Shown here in pieces: positions 18,105 to 29,400 of a stretch of 31,271 nucleotides of DNA. Location of the stretch: positions 1 to 31,271 of the forward strand of contig JAAAUF010000484.1 of the NCBI GenBank assembly GCA_015499985.1. The letters run 5' to 3'. The position numbers and the translations under genes are program-made. The first letter of the stretch is position 1. The number at the start of each line of letters is the position of its first letter. The notes under the pieces are model-generated. The model saw only the letters and a program-made list of their open reading frames with translations. It made no database searches and was not told where the DNA came from. The DNA is from Haplosporangium gracile (taxonomy: Eukaryota; Mortierellomycota; Mortierellomycetes; Mortierellales; Mortierellaceae).

Positions 18105-21100
18105 TTGCTGTTGTTGTTGTTGTTGCCAATGCTGGTGCTGTTGAGACTGTTGCTGCGCCCTTGCAACGGTCGCAGGTGATGTAATCAGGGAGGAGCTCGA
18201 TCCATGGCCAGCTGAGGATGGACCTGCATAGGTCAAAGGTCGCGAAAGTCCTCCTCCTCCTCCTCCTCCTCCTCCTGTTGGGAGCGGACTTGACCATCCT
18301 CCATTTGTCTGGAAGTTGTTTGTCTGTGCGCTGGGCCGAACAACTGAGAACCCGCCGATTGGAATGAAGATAGGGGATGTCAAGGGTGAGTAAACTTCAT
18401 CCTTGCTCTTTGTCTCATCAGCATAGGGAATAGCGGTTCCGTCTGACTGGTAGGCGTACGCAGGTCGCGCGTTCTCTGACGTTGCCAAATCCTGCTGCTG
18501 CTGCTTCAGCCCAGCTGTGAGAGAAGACGTGGTCGATGGGGTGTTCAAGTCTCCGGTGCTCTTTGACGAGTCAGACATAGACAGAGTATTCGAAGACATG
18601 GATCTGAGAGAAGAGCTTGACAGAGACCCATACGATCCAATGGAGGTGGATCGTAGTACTGGACGTGTCCCAGACGTCTGCCTAGCGTTAGGAGCGATCA
18701 TCATGCTGGCGGGACGGCGGGTGTAGTGGCTCGAAAGACTTCTCTTGATGGGGCGTTCCATAAAGGCAGACGACGTCGCGATGGGTGGAGATGGATTCGA
18801 TGAAGAGGAATCGAGTGCGAGAGGTCCTCCCGAACGGTAAGGGAGAGGAGAGGTAACCAAATCAGAGCCCTGTTGCTGTTGGTTCTGAGATTCACTGCTG
18901 CTGCTGCTATTCGTCCGATTCACGGACGAGTCTTTTCCAACCATGGACATACGACTTCCAGCCTGAACATCCGACATGGCTCGGCTTCTTAGTGAGTTAG
19001 ACAAAGGATTTCCTTGACTGACAACAGCAATACTGTTACGCTTCTGGTGCGACAAGTACATCGAGCTTCCTGAGGATGGAGACGGGATCAATGCAGTACG
19101 TGGCTGCAACGAAGTGGAAGAAGAGTTCTTGTGGCTGTTCGCTCCTTGCGGCGCAGAAGGCATGGCAGAGTTGACAGCACTCGCACTGAGGTTCGGCAAG
19201 TTGCGAGCTAATCCAGGGGACCAAGATCCTAATTCCACAGCAGACTTTGCGCTCTTTTGCTTGTAGAACAACGAGCCAGTGCCGGAGGGGTGGTGTGGCT
19301 CAGGGGTGGGTGCCATACCGCTCGAGATGTCCATAGATAAGCGCTTGCTTGCGTTTTTGATCCTGGCACCTAATCCATGGCCGCTGCTGATGCTGCTGGT
19401 CTGAGGGCTGCCGGCGTGTAGAGCAGAAGGCGTGATGCGACCGGTAGCCATCGACAGCTTGGACGCCAAGGTGTCGCCGTGGCCCTGCACTTGCTTCCCA
19501 ACAACAGCTTTGACAATCGCTGGTGGATCTATTTCCATAGTAAGAGCAGAGCAATGTGTTAACAAATAGCTCAGTTGGTCGCCTTGCTTTGTCGATTTTT
19601 TAGCTGGCGAGAAATGAACGTTACCTTTCATCAAAGCTGGACGATCCTGCATCATGCAGCGCAGAGCCCATACATCAAGGCCAGATCTCGCCCGTGTGAA
19701 TTCTGCGCAGGCGAGTGAGTAGGTCGTATTCCTCTCCTGCAGTGTCATCTTGCGAACGCGATAAGCTTTGAGTGGAATGGGCTTCAGACTCAAATCTGGA
19801 AAGACCAGCTTCTCTGGCGGGACGTCCTCCAGCTGGCCGCGACCTGGTACAGCACCAAAGACACCTCCCTCGCTTGAATGGCTCTGAACGCTCCTGAGGC
19901 TCTGTCGGCTTCTGGTGGCTGCGCTCCGAGCGGCATCCCGTGCCTCCACACTCGCAGCATCCATTTCCTGATTGACCGCCGTCGACTTTTCGCTTGAAGA
20001 AGCAATGGACGACGATGCCGAGGATACAGAGATTCCCCTCTGGAGCCGCTGCTTGTCGGGTGTCGTACGAAGCAAGGCCTCACGTCCAGCTAGGATCCTC
20101 GCTTCACGAGTCGTTAGAGGTGTTGTTGGGGTCATCGATGTCGCAGAAGCTGGGGAAAAGGTGTCGTTGACGTATGGGAAGTTAGCTCCAAAAGAGTCCT
20201 GCGATTTTGATCCAAGAGATCCGCGGCGAGCATTCATGGGCGAAGTAATTGTCGATGATGTCGTCGTCGAGGCCATAGTCTCATTGACATCGACTGGTGG
20301 CGGCAGAGGAGCGAGATCCCAGCTTGGAAGATCTAGAAGACTCCCTCCAAGGCCTGATTCCGATCCGATCGCAGTGCCTCCTTGTGCACTGTCCATCTGT
20401 GTCCGAGATGCAGCGACCAGACCCATACCGGAAGTAACAAGGCTCAGTCGCTTCCTGTCCGTACGGATGAGATCATGCAGATGCGACGAGTTGTCCTCTA
20501 GGCCTCCGGCCTGCAGATCCTGTTCGTTATTGACAGTCGTAATATTGGCTCGATGGAGGTCTCGCGTTGGGTCGTTTGGTGGGAAGTACCCTACTTTCAA
20601 GGGAGAGGGCTGGCGTGGTGGGAAGGCTGCAGGGTACATTAACGAGTTGGCTGGAGGCATGACAGGCAAAGGGCCGGTAAGTTGAATGAAGTGCGAGGGC
20701 GAAGAGGCGTCGTTGATACTGTTATCCTGTGTCAACTCGGCAATGTCGGAGGCTGTTCCATGAAAGGTGCTAGAGCGAGTTCTTTTGTCCCCCTCTCCTT
20801 CGATACCTCCAGATCCGCTGGCAAGAACCGAGCCCAAATCGTTGCTCGAAAACGAGAGTTCGGGCAACTTGAGCGTCAAGGAAGAGTCGGGGACACGAGC
20901 GTCGATTATGGCCATTCCACCAACGCTGCTCAATGTGTCATTGCTCTTGGCAGTGATGGAAGAGAGCTGGCCAAAGTTATTGTACAGCTCTGTCACATCG
21001 ACTTTGATCTGGTCATCGAATCTTTGCTCCATTGGCACGACCTGGTCATCTTCTGTTCCTCCCTCAAGAGTTGACGTGTCCTCTGATTCATAGATCATCT

Positions 21101-22081
21101 CCGATGTGTAAGAGGGGGAAGGCTGTTGTTGCTGAATTAGGTCCTGTGCAATATCCTCACTAATAGCCAAGAGCGACCCCTGAGACGACGTCGACTGGCG
21201 TGATATTTTACCAAAATCGATAACAATATCGCCTTCACGTTCCAATCCTGGAAGCACAGTCGGCGGATCAGGAGAGATGGGCGAGGCGAGTGGCGATGGG
21301 ATGTATTGGGGCGCACGAGGTCCCATATAATAGCTTCCGTTCATGACGAGTGAGGTGGAGTCATAGGTTGTTGTTGTTGTTGGTGGAAGAGGTGGGTATT
21401 GGTGTTGTTGTTGAATGGATCGTTCGAATGATGAGCCAAATATGGCAGAGGTTGCAGAGGCAACATGTTGTTTGGTTTGTTGTTGGAGGGTTGGGTAGTG
21501 GGGTTGGTGTGCATACTGGTCCTGATATCCTTGCGACTCTAGCGAGAGGGACGATCCATATCTACTGTCTGTTTGGTCTGACGCAACCAATGAATCTAGT
21601 CGAAGCAATACCAAAAATTGTATGAGAACTTTGCCCATCCTCGCCAATGAAATAATGAAGTCATTGGCTGCACTTTTGTTACCTTGACTGGCGGTGAAGC
21701 TGGCAAGCGACTGGTCGGATCCTGCACCGACTGTGTTGAAAGCAGACACTATTGATCAATCAAAAAGAAAAAGACGAAACAAACAAGGTTGTTTGATCAG
21801 ACACACGGCCTATGAGAGCGCGTTCTTTGTTCACCGCGAAGTGGAGCTCAGTCGTAACCAAAAAAAAGGTAGCCACTTACGCTCGCCATCGATCTGGTCA
21901 ATCAATTGCCTAAGGACGTGGGAATCTAAACCAACGTAGGAAAGAAGACAAAAAGGCAACGAAGGTTGAGTGAGGGTGTGTCGCTATTGTTGGGTTGTAG
22001 ATCGGTATTCACAAAACAAAGTCCATTGAAAAAGGGTAGTGGACTTGAGAGCAGGAGGCACGAACCTTCCGGAGTTGCCAT
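17625..22081 (-). CDS. Large low-complexity protein with polyQ run and CUE-like C-terminus, 1333 aa
   Basis: Five exons: 22081-22066, 21925-21881, 21748-21683, 21595-19625, 19528-17625, joining to 4002 nt; all four introns are phase 1. The start MATPEDSHVLRQLIDQIDGE follows an ATG at 22081. Most of the protein is Ser/Pro/Thr/Gln-rich and probably disordered. One ordered, helical-looking block at about 640-712 contains MTLQERNTTYSLACAEFTRA and then SGLDVWALRCMM. Later come a Gly run (about 1118), an 18-Gln run (about 1168-1185) and a basic, Gln-rich coil (KKDRKKELQQEQAQ). The final 45 residues (LDKLSDVLPHVDRDRLSIYL, then MVAIGLAMSDL) look like a CUE-type ubiquitin-binding fold. I do not recognise an orthologue; a ubiquitin-linked scaffold role is a guess. 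Reading the last two introns as coding gives a false 1374-codon frame, because both are multiples of three without stops. Confidence 0.8.
18072..18125 (-). repeat. CAG/CAA repeat coding 18 glutamines
   Basis: Eighteen consecutive Gln codons on the minus strand. Ten uninterrupted CAG (18072-18101) lie at the C-terminal side, the rest mainly CAA. The pure CAG part should be length-variable. Confidence 0.95.
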
Positions 22082-23035
22082 CCTGACTGTCCTGGCTGAA
22101 GGTCGTTTGTGGTCGAGTTAAAAGAGGTGAATGAAAGTTGAGTGAGTGAGTGGTGGAGTGAAGGAAAAGGAATGAATGTTAATGAGAACAAGAAAACAAA
22201 AGTAGAACAAAAAAGGGACAAGCAAAGTACCTGAGGTGACAAAACAGAGGGACGGTGACCACCCAACATGACCTAACTATCTGCCCCTTTTTTCCCTCCC
22301 ATATGTCACACGTAACAATGAGACATGCTTTCCTTATGCAACCCAGATGGGGTATTCTCGTTCTCCTGATTGCCTGTCTGTTTGTCCGCCACGCTGTTGT
22401 CTCTCTCTCCTTCCGTCATAGGCTCTACTGCGTCTGTGTTGATGTCCCACAAATACAAGGAATAAAGAAAGATAACACTCCAACTTTCACAACCATCCAT
22501 TCCTCTCTCTCTCCTTTGGACAATGATGGTTTGGCGTTCGTTCTGGATCATGATCGCTATGGCAAGACATGTCTCCGTTCCAGCTCTTCAACTGTGCCAC
22601 CATTAACTGTTAACCGACTGCTTGGATTAAACAAACCGCTATGATTATTACTTTTATGCAAACAAAGCATGATTCATCTTTTTTTTTATTTTTTTATTTT
22701 ATCGACAGTATTGAATCTAACTATCACAGTGAAAATATGTTCGAATCGTTTTCTCTGTCTTGTTTCCCGATATCCTATCCAAGCAATGGGCGTCTCGTTC
22801 ACCTACCACCGCCACAATTGACTCGAGCCTCGTCTTCTGTCAATCCTTCCCTGTCTCTCTCTCGAAGTCAACCACACGGCTGCTCCTTATACATCCGATC
22901 GCCGCTCAACTGCACCTCACATCGATAGATTCTCGACAACCAACTGCACCCATACACTTGCGAGCCTACCCGGAAGCCATCCTCCAGAAGCAAGCGATAA
23001 TTCCTTTGAATAGGAGTGAGAGGTGTCCAATCGCC

Positions 23036-23361
23036 TCAAAACTCCGAAAAAGCGAATTTCTTGTCAAGCTGGTATAGTTGAAGGGAAAAAAAAAGAAGCA
23101 AGGAGGAGAGGTAATATGAAAAGCAATGTGAAGCGCTTCCTGCTTTGCAATAAGGATACAGGTGGCACTTACAGTCGTTACGACTTCATCCTCAATTTTA
23201 CATCCGCTTGGGAATACCAACGTTTCAATTTCAACAGAGTCGTTCCAAGAGTTTTTACTCGAGTGGAATAAGGCTGGAATGACAAAACCTAAGTCGTGAC
23301 ACGGAAGAAATAATGTCAAGTTATGAAGTTATGTTATCCACAAATGTTACTCACCGTGCAT
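23036..23361 (-). other. Candidate three-exon short ORF (51 codons)
   Basis: The proposed exons are 23361-23355 (ATG CAC G), 23288-23173 and 23068-23036. Their donors are GTGAGT and GTAAGT, and the last acceptor (CCAG) has a long pyrimidine tract. The joined frame reads MHGFVIPALFHSS at the start and ends LDKKFAFSEF before TGA. There is no known domain and no homologue that I recognise. The short length means chance cannot be excluded. Confidence 0.2.
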
Positions 23362-24482
23362 ATGCAATTGCGAAGTGACTAGTTGCCATCACGGATCTGC
23401 GTTCTTGACGCTGAGGGATGCAGTTTTTTCAGGATGAAGCTGCGATATGCGTAGGTCGATCTATTTGGCGACTGTCGACTAACATTTGTCGGCCGAATTT
23501 GGTCGATACATTGTCGATCCAGATTCATTTCCTGAATAACGGCCGCATATTTTTTTTTTTGGCATCAGCTAGCACGATTCATAGCCTCTGATTGTAGTCC
23601 AGTTCCTGACATGACGGTAGAAAAAAAATGTCCTTGTAGCTGATAAAGGTATCATCCATAAAGGCGGCAAAATGAAAATGGTTACTTTCTGGTGCGAAGC
23701 ATGGAATTTTTGTTCAAAAAGTCCTGGTTATTACGTATTGTTTTATTGAGAGCGCAAGAATGTCCAAGTATTTTTTATTAGGTCATTCTTACCCAAAAGA
23801 TTTTTTGACCTGGGTCGGTAATATGAAAGTAAAAAATTATTACCAGAATCGTCGATGCATCGGAGTGTCCGATCTTCAGCTCCGATTTGTGAATAGGCAG
23901 TTGATCTTGCTCGACGCCAGAACCATTTCCAGTATATGCTCTATTCGTAGGACGTATTGCCGGAGACCATGGTTGCAGAACCTTGTGTGGGAATCCATTT
24001 AGTGCTCGTTCATTGGTGATTGATTTTTCTGTGCCAGGAAACAGCAATGCTTCTTGGCATCGGCTGTCGCCATCCGTCCCGTTTTTATTCTTGTCCCTAT
24101 TTCTCAATACTAGAACCGAGTCCATGTCCATGCGGTTGAAAAAATAATTACATTTACTAATTCATTCAAGCACGGTGCATTCGTTTAATCTTTTTTTCCC
24201 CCTCCTATCCAACTTATTCGTGCCCGAATGTTTTGTCAAAAAAATTAATATGATCAACGCTGGCGCGTCGCTAGAAGTTTCATCCTGAAGGATAAATAAT
24301 GCAGTCGATGTGCCTTCTCCCTGCATAAGCATTAGTCCAGGCGATTGTGCAATTATTGTTGTTGGTCCGCAATAGAAGATCCCATACTTTGGTAGAAGAT
24401 CACTTAGCGTTTGTTGCTTTCAAGCTCAGGCTTTTTGTACAGGCACCAAATTCACCGGATGGATAAATCGGCTCAGACGGGC

Positions 24483-25930
24483 TTATGGAATACGGAGAAG
24501 AAAAGGGTGTCCTGCTTTTGACGCTCTATCGATGAGCTGGTTCCTGGCAACCGTCCACGTTGTCCACGAGTTCTATTAAAAGAAACAGATAAAGAAACGC
24601 GTTAACGCTTCGAGGCAGTTTATTGAGACTCGACGCATGATATTTTGCATTTTGAAATGTCATCCTCACATAAAAAAAAAAAGGCAATAAGCATACCTTG
24701 ACAAGCTGCCATCCAACAGTTCTTCTGTCAAATGGACGTGGATTGTGGACTGAAAAAAAGATTTGTCAAGCACGATATCGCCTTGGTCTGGATTGCAAAA
24801 GCTGATTCGACCATCGAATATCACGTCAACGCTGAGAGAAAAAAAAAAGAGACTGATGCATCACTCTGCACAAAAATAAAATACGAAAAAAACAAGGCAC
24901 TCACCATGTCACTGACACATTCTTTACAAAACAGTGATCGTCGGATCACATTGTGGTTGAGGAGACCATGTGCCTTTTCGACATCAGGAATAGCAGTGCC
25001 AGAGCCTTTGATGGAGGAAGGCGCCGCTTGACTTTTTTTTTCTTTTTATTGTTGGAGAGGAAGTGTCTTGCCGTGTCAAGTTCAAAGCAGCTTTTCAAAT
25101 TAAATAAATAGTGCTGGCATTCTTTGTTGCAATGTCCATCCTTCTCGAGTTTGATTAGAAGAGGAGGCTACTCAACAGGTTTTTTTGTTTTTTTTTGAGA
25201 CCGATGGTTGCGTTAGATTGGCGAATGAAGAATTAAAAAAAAAAAAAAAAAACAGCGCGCGCTTTTTTGCGGATGTTTTTTTGTGCGGCAGCGATTGCTG
25301 CTGATGTACGGACAGTGGATTAAAAGAACATGGAGCAGCACATGTATCGCTGGATTTGTTTTTGACAGAGGCAGTAGTTGTATTTTATTACTTTTTGTGT
25401 CGATTGAGAAACAGTGCCGATAAAAACGAGAACGAGACTACGTTCTGTCGTAAAAATAAAGCGGAGGTGGCATCGTGAGCTGAGAGCCGTGGTTGATGGC
25501 TAAAGGAAAGCAAAAGAGAAAAGAAAGAAAGGAACGAGGGCAGGTCCATTTTGCAAGAGAAAAAAGTGGATGCCGATATCAGCCACGACCAACCATGCTT
25601 GCTTTTAAATGACGAGAGAAAAGAGGGCTCCCCTGACTCACGCAATGCCCACAACACCACATCGATCGATCGATCCCCATCACGCCGGGCGCGACATACT
25701 ACAGCGACATAGCACATATCAATCCATGTTGCGCTTGATCTTCACACTCTTTTACAGGAATGGGAACAGTGTTTGAAAAGAACAACGTGATGAAAACTTC
25801 TCCAGAATAGTTCGTTGCAGCAATCAATTGATTTTTTTTGTAAACAATGTATCTTATTTTATTTTTTATTTAACACCAAGATTCAAAACAACGATCTATA
25901 GATAACATACCTGCGCTTCGAATTTGACAT
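24483..25930 (-). other. Candidate four-exon short ORF (96 codons)
   Basis: The proposed exons are 25930-25911, 25031-24905, 24750-24697 and 24572-24483, in frame throughout. It starts MSNSKR, contains a Cys-x2-Cys (LFCKECVSDM), then HLTEETVGWQLVK, and ends HPFLLRIP before TAA. The donors are good (GTATGT, GTGAGT, GTATGC). The weak points are the first intron, 879 nt long in a genome whose other introns are under 200 nt, and its poor acceptor in an A-run. No family is recognised. Confidence 0.15.
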
Positions 25931-26951
25931 TCCGGTCCTTGCCACTGCATTGATAAGTATCGATGGTGGGTATCTATCATTGCACAAAAGGTATCAAACA
26001 GGTTAGTGGATTGAATCTCCAAATGACAAAAGCAGCAAGCCCACGCTTCACAGAGAAATAATGGTAGGAGGGATTAAGATCAGACATCCAAGGAAGTTAA
26101 ATCCATCATCAGGAAAGGCAAAGGATCCATGGCACTCGACGATGGCATACTGCTCTCTGATCGCTTCGCTGACATGCACCCCGAGGGGGCAAAGGAAGAG
26201 GCACATGAACCACCTTATAACATAGTCCTTTCGGTGGAAACTGCGAATTAAAGATCTTCATCATTCAAAATCCCTCTCTCTCCTCCTTCTGTTCTGTCGT
26301 TGAAAAAAGACAATGGCTTAGGTAGTGAGACTCACCATTGTTGTAAGTGTCCTCGACAACTGAGGAGCAGAAAAAAAAAAGGTCAGGTCCTCGCTCCTGA
26401 GTCCGTCAATGTGTCTTCCAATTGGATCCAAGAGATCAATTGATGTCTACTGCAAGCAAGAGAAAAAGAATAGAGGTCTGTTAGTTTACTACATCGAATG
26501 AGAGACGAAGCAGAAAACCCAAAAACCTTTGTTGATTCTTTTTTCTTTTTCTTTTTCTTTTGTATGTTGTGGGTCAGTGGATTATACTGGCAAGTATGAC
26601 ACTCCTCAGCGAAGGAGTGTGAAGGTATCACCATGGTCGATAAGATAAATTGAAGACAAAATATGGTTTTCATCATTCACAGCATAAAAAGAAAAAGAAA
26701 GGGTACTCTTGCTTGTTTGTGAATCCAAACCGCCCAAACGCGACCCGAATGGATCGCGTCGTTCACGCACATAGAGGCGAAACAAAGGGTGAAAGGATTG
26801 ATCGTAATCAGATCACAACAGAGCGAGAAGGCAGTAAAGAGGAAAAGAGGGAAAGGGAAAAGCAGCACGCAGGGATGGGAAGACTTACCAATCGATAGGA
26901 TCGGGGGAAGGCAGTGGGGAAATTGGATAAGAGAGGAAGAAAATTTTTCAT
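25911..26951 (-). other. Candidate 5' exons of a gene with a presequence-like N-terminus
   Basis: The ATG at 26951 sits in a strong context (CCACCACCATG). Three exons, 26951-26889, 26359-26336 (24 nt) and 25973-25911, each a multiple of three, join in phase 0. The first 29 residues (MKNFLPLLSNFPTAFPRSYR, then LLSRTLTTM) are rich in Arg, Leu, Ser and Thr with no acidic residue, like a mitochondrial presequence. The acceptor before the 24-nt exon (TTTTTTTTTTCTGCTCCTCAG) is close to ideal. No continuing exon in the right phase was found, so the model is incomplete, and it competes with the 96-codon model for exon 25973-25911. Confidence 0.2.
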
Positions 26952-27046
26952 GGTGGTGGGGGCTTTTTATTACAATTCCAAGCCACTTGTTTTTTAAATC
27001 AATGCACAACAACGCGCGAAGTGAAAATTCTGGAAAAAGGCTTTTC

Positions 27047-27052
27047 TTTATT
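27047..27052 (-). terminator. AATAAA signal downstream of the RRM/RS gene
   Basis: TTTATT on the plus strand reads AATAAA on the minus strand, about 220 nt beyond the stop codon at 27273. It is the best polyadenylation candidate for that gene. Confidence 0.35.
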
Positions 27053-27272
27053 TGAAGTGGAGATACGGTGAAGGAACCACAGAATGCTGAATGATGTTAT
27101 GGAGGATATGACCCCGCTGGTCAACAAGAATAAAAGGCGCGGGGGAGGGAGATGCAAAAGAAATGTTGGAGACAGTGATATTGGTACAAGTGAAAAGTGA
27201 CAAGAAAAAAAAAAGAAAAACGAGGAATGAATAATTAGAGGTAATACACTGACCCTCAGTGTGTTTTGCTAC

Positions 27273-29400
27273 CTACAGATCGTCGTAGCGCAAAATCTGG
27301 CGTCCACCACCACGACCTGCCATGGCAGCGCGAGGATCCACGCCCACAGGAGGGAATGATGCTGCACCTGTAGGCCGGGGGGGCAGCTTGGGTGACCGAG
27401 GTTTGATCGGGAGCTGGTGAGCAGAGCGAACAGGCGCAGGCGAGACAGCCCTGGAAGAGGTGGACGAGCCACGAGGATGTCCAGATCTGTCTGCCGAGGC
27501 CATGCCTCCATTGCTCGACGATCTGTGCCGGTCCTCCCGATGTTGGTGGTGATGGCTGCTGTTAGATGACTCTGATCGACTGTGCGAAGGTGAGAATGGA
27601 GTCGATCCCGTCGCAAGGAGGGTTCCTGCAATGGCGGCAGCCTGCTGGTGTTGCTCCTCCTCCAGTCTCGCCAACTCGCCGTCCTCATCCATCCATGCAA
27701 CGCCTGCGAATCCACGTCTGTTTCTCTCAGGGATCTTGGCCCTGTTCACTCGAATATAAGTTCCGTCCAACATGGCTCCGTTCATCTTGGCCAATGCCTG
27801 CTGTGCGCCTGTAGGTTCTACATAGGTTACAAATCCGAAATCCTTTCCCTCGACCAAGTTCATGTCCTCAATGTCACCAAAGGGCGCAAACAGCGTCCGC
27901 AGACTCGTCAATGAGATGGAGCTGGGCAGGTTACCGACATAGATTTTGGTGGGGTAGAATGCTGTATCCAAGTAACGACTTGCAGCCTGGTAAGGGTCCA
28001 CTTCTTCAGCAGGGTTGCGAGGAGGAACGTCGTCACTAGAGTGACGGTCACGTCCCTCGCGGTCTCCACCTCGTCGTCCACCTCCTCTCCTTCGGCGATC
28101 GCCCTCTCTGGCATGTGGGTAGTATGGGCTGACAGAACGAGAGCGCGAACGACGGTGGTGGCGGCGACCACCAGGCGAGTAAGACCGCGATCGTGACCTG
28201 GATCGAGATCTGGATCCATAACGTCCAGAGCGTTGGTATGATGGTCGGTATCGGTCCAATTCATCCTCTTCCATCCGTGTCCTGCGCCGTCTTCTTGGGT
28301 GCCTGATAAGAGGTGAAGAATCAATGTCAATTTAGAAACTCTTGCTAAAGTTCAGATTGAACTTTACATGAGTTGAATAGGACTGCTGTTACTTACGCCA
28401 TGTCACTCTCAGAGTCGGATCCTTCGTCGGAAGAGTGATGTCTCGAACGAGGAACCGAGCGACCAAACATATCAATGACCATTTCTTCGTTTTCGTCAAT
28501 GCTTCCAGAGCGGCTCTGGACATTGTGGGTCATGTCCTTTGCGAGCAGCTTTGTTGGTGATGATGAACCAGAGTTGCGTCTGCTGGAGCCGTCGTTTGGA
28601 GGCGAGGGAAGAGGGGTGGGAGGGGTCGCGGTAGAAGGGCTCTGTGACTTTTCCTGTCCAGTTGACTCTGCAGAGGCTGATGACTGTTGCTGAGATCCTG
28701 ATTCCATTGTAACATCCTATATTAAAACAGAACGTGACAAGTTGGAGTTAGTGAAAAGAGCCTATGATTGGTGTTCCCGATGCATACCCTGCATGGTTCG
28801 AAAGATAATTTCTAAAAAGGGCTTGGGCGCTTACAATCTCAGGTTCAACTGCATCCGATCGAGCAGCCGAGTCCTGGGGGTCGTTTCGAGCAGCCATAGA
28901 TGAGCGCTTCAACTTGGGCTTTTGTCCGTTGTTGCTGTCCTCGCCTCCTACAGATGCCTGGCTCGACTCTTCGGTAGTCGAGTTGGTCGAGTTGGTTCGC
29001 TCCTTGCGTGGTCTTTTGACCGAACCGATAGAGACACCGCTTCCAGAAGTCGACTGGCTGTCGTGACGGATGGTCATGTTCAGTCCTCCAGAGCTGCCGC
29101 TGGTGGGCAGTGTCACTCCTGCGATCGAAAAGATATCGAACGGCTGCGACTCCTTTGCTTTGGCCTCCTTCAGCTCCTTTTCCTATTGCAAAAAAAGGCG
29201 AGTAAAAGAAAAAAGAGGGCGGCAGTTGGGATTAGGACAGTCATTGTTTTCCCAGCCAACGGGTTTAGGAGGCATCAGAATCAACCCAGAGAGTGAACTG
29301 AGTATTTTGGGGGACAAACAAAGACACCGGTTGTTGTCTATTTTCTTACTCTTCTCATCTGCTGAACGAGAGCAAACTTTTCCTGTAACTTGTCATCCAT
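27273..29400 (-). CDS. RS-rich RNA-binding protein with one RRM, 582 aa
   Basis: Four exons: 29400-29350, 29182-28835, 28716-28397, 28302-27273, joining to 1749 nt in frame with GT-AG borders. The N-terminus is charged and helical (MDDKLQEKFALVQQMRREKE). A Ser-rich disordered part to about 240 includes the basic patch KRPRKER. Then come a nuclear-signal-like HPRRRRRTR (241-249), an Arg/Ser repeat region (about 266-300) and an Arg/Gly-rich stretch. One RRM follows at about 358-429, with RNP2 IYVGNL (360-365) and RNP1 KDFGFVTY (393-400). The tail is His/Ser/Pro-rich and ends GRGGGRQILRYDDL. RS plus RRM is the layout of splicing regulators and exon-junction factors, so a nuclear role in pre-mRNA processing is likely; the precise orthologue is not clear. 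The ATG at 29400 is the first in the frame that reaches all four exons. Confidence 0.88.

Larger units (their letters stand above)
22082..27046. other. About 5 kb without a long reading frame
   Basis: The first 200 bp are the promoter of the polyQ-protein gene. The rest is AT-rich with many A/T runs (for example 22680-22700, 25233-25252). On the minus strand there are good donors (GTAAGT, GTGAGT or GTATGY at about 26888, 26335, 25910, 24904, 24696, 23354, 23172). There are also acceptors behind pyrimidine tracts (26360, 25501, 24751, 24573, 23069). The longest frame starting with ATG is 24131-23778 (-, 117 codons, no known domain). Three short spliced frames are listed separately as weak candidates. 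The region could hold a many-exon gene, a noncoding RNA host gene or ordinary spacer; I found no tRNA or snRNA. Confidence 0.4.

Noticed and set aside
19562..19590. tRNA A-box-like TAGCTCAGTTGGT
   Set aside because: No matching B-box at the right distance and no acceptor-stem pairing; it lies in an intron of the polyQ gene.
19972..20685. Plus-strand open frame of 237 codons
   Set aside because: Antisense to the coding exon of the large polyQ protein; Ser-rich codons give open complements.
26600..26680. Box C/D snoRNA-like pattern on the minus strand (ATGATGA then CTGA about 70 nt later)
   Set aside because: The flanks do not form a terminal stem next to the boxes, and no rRNA-complementary guide could be verified by eye.
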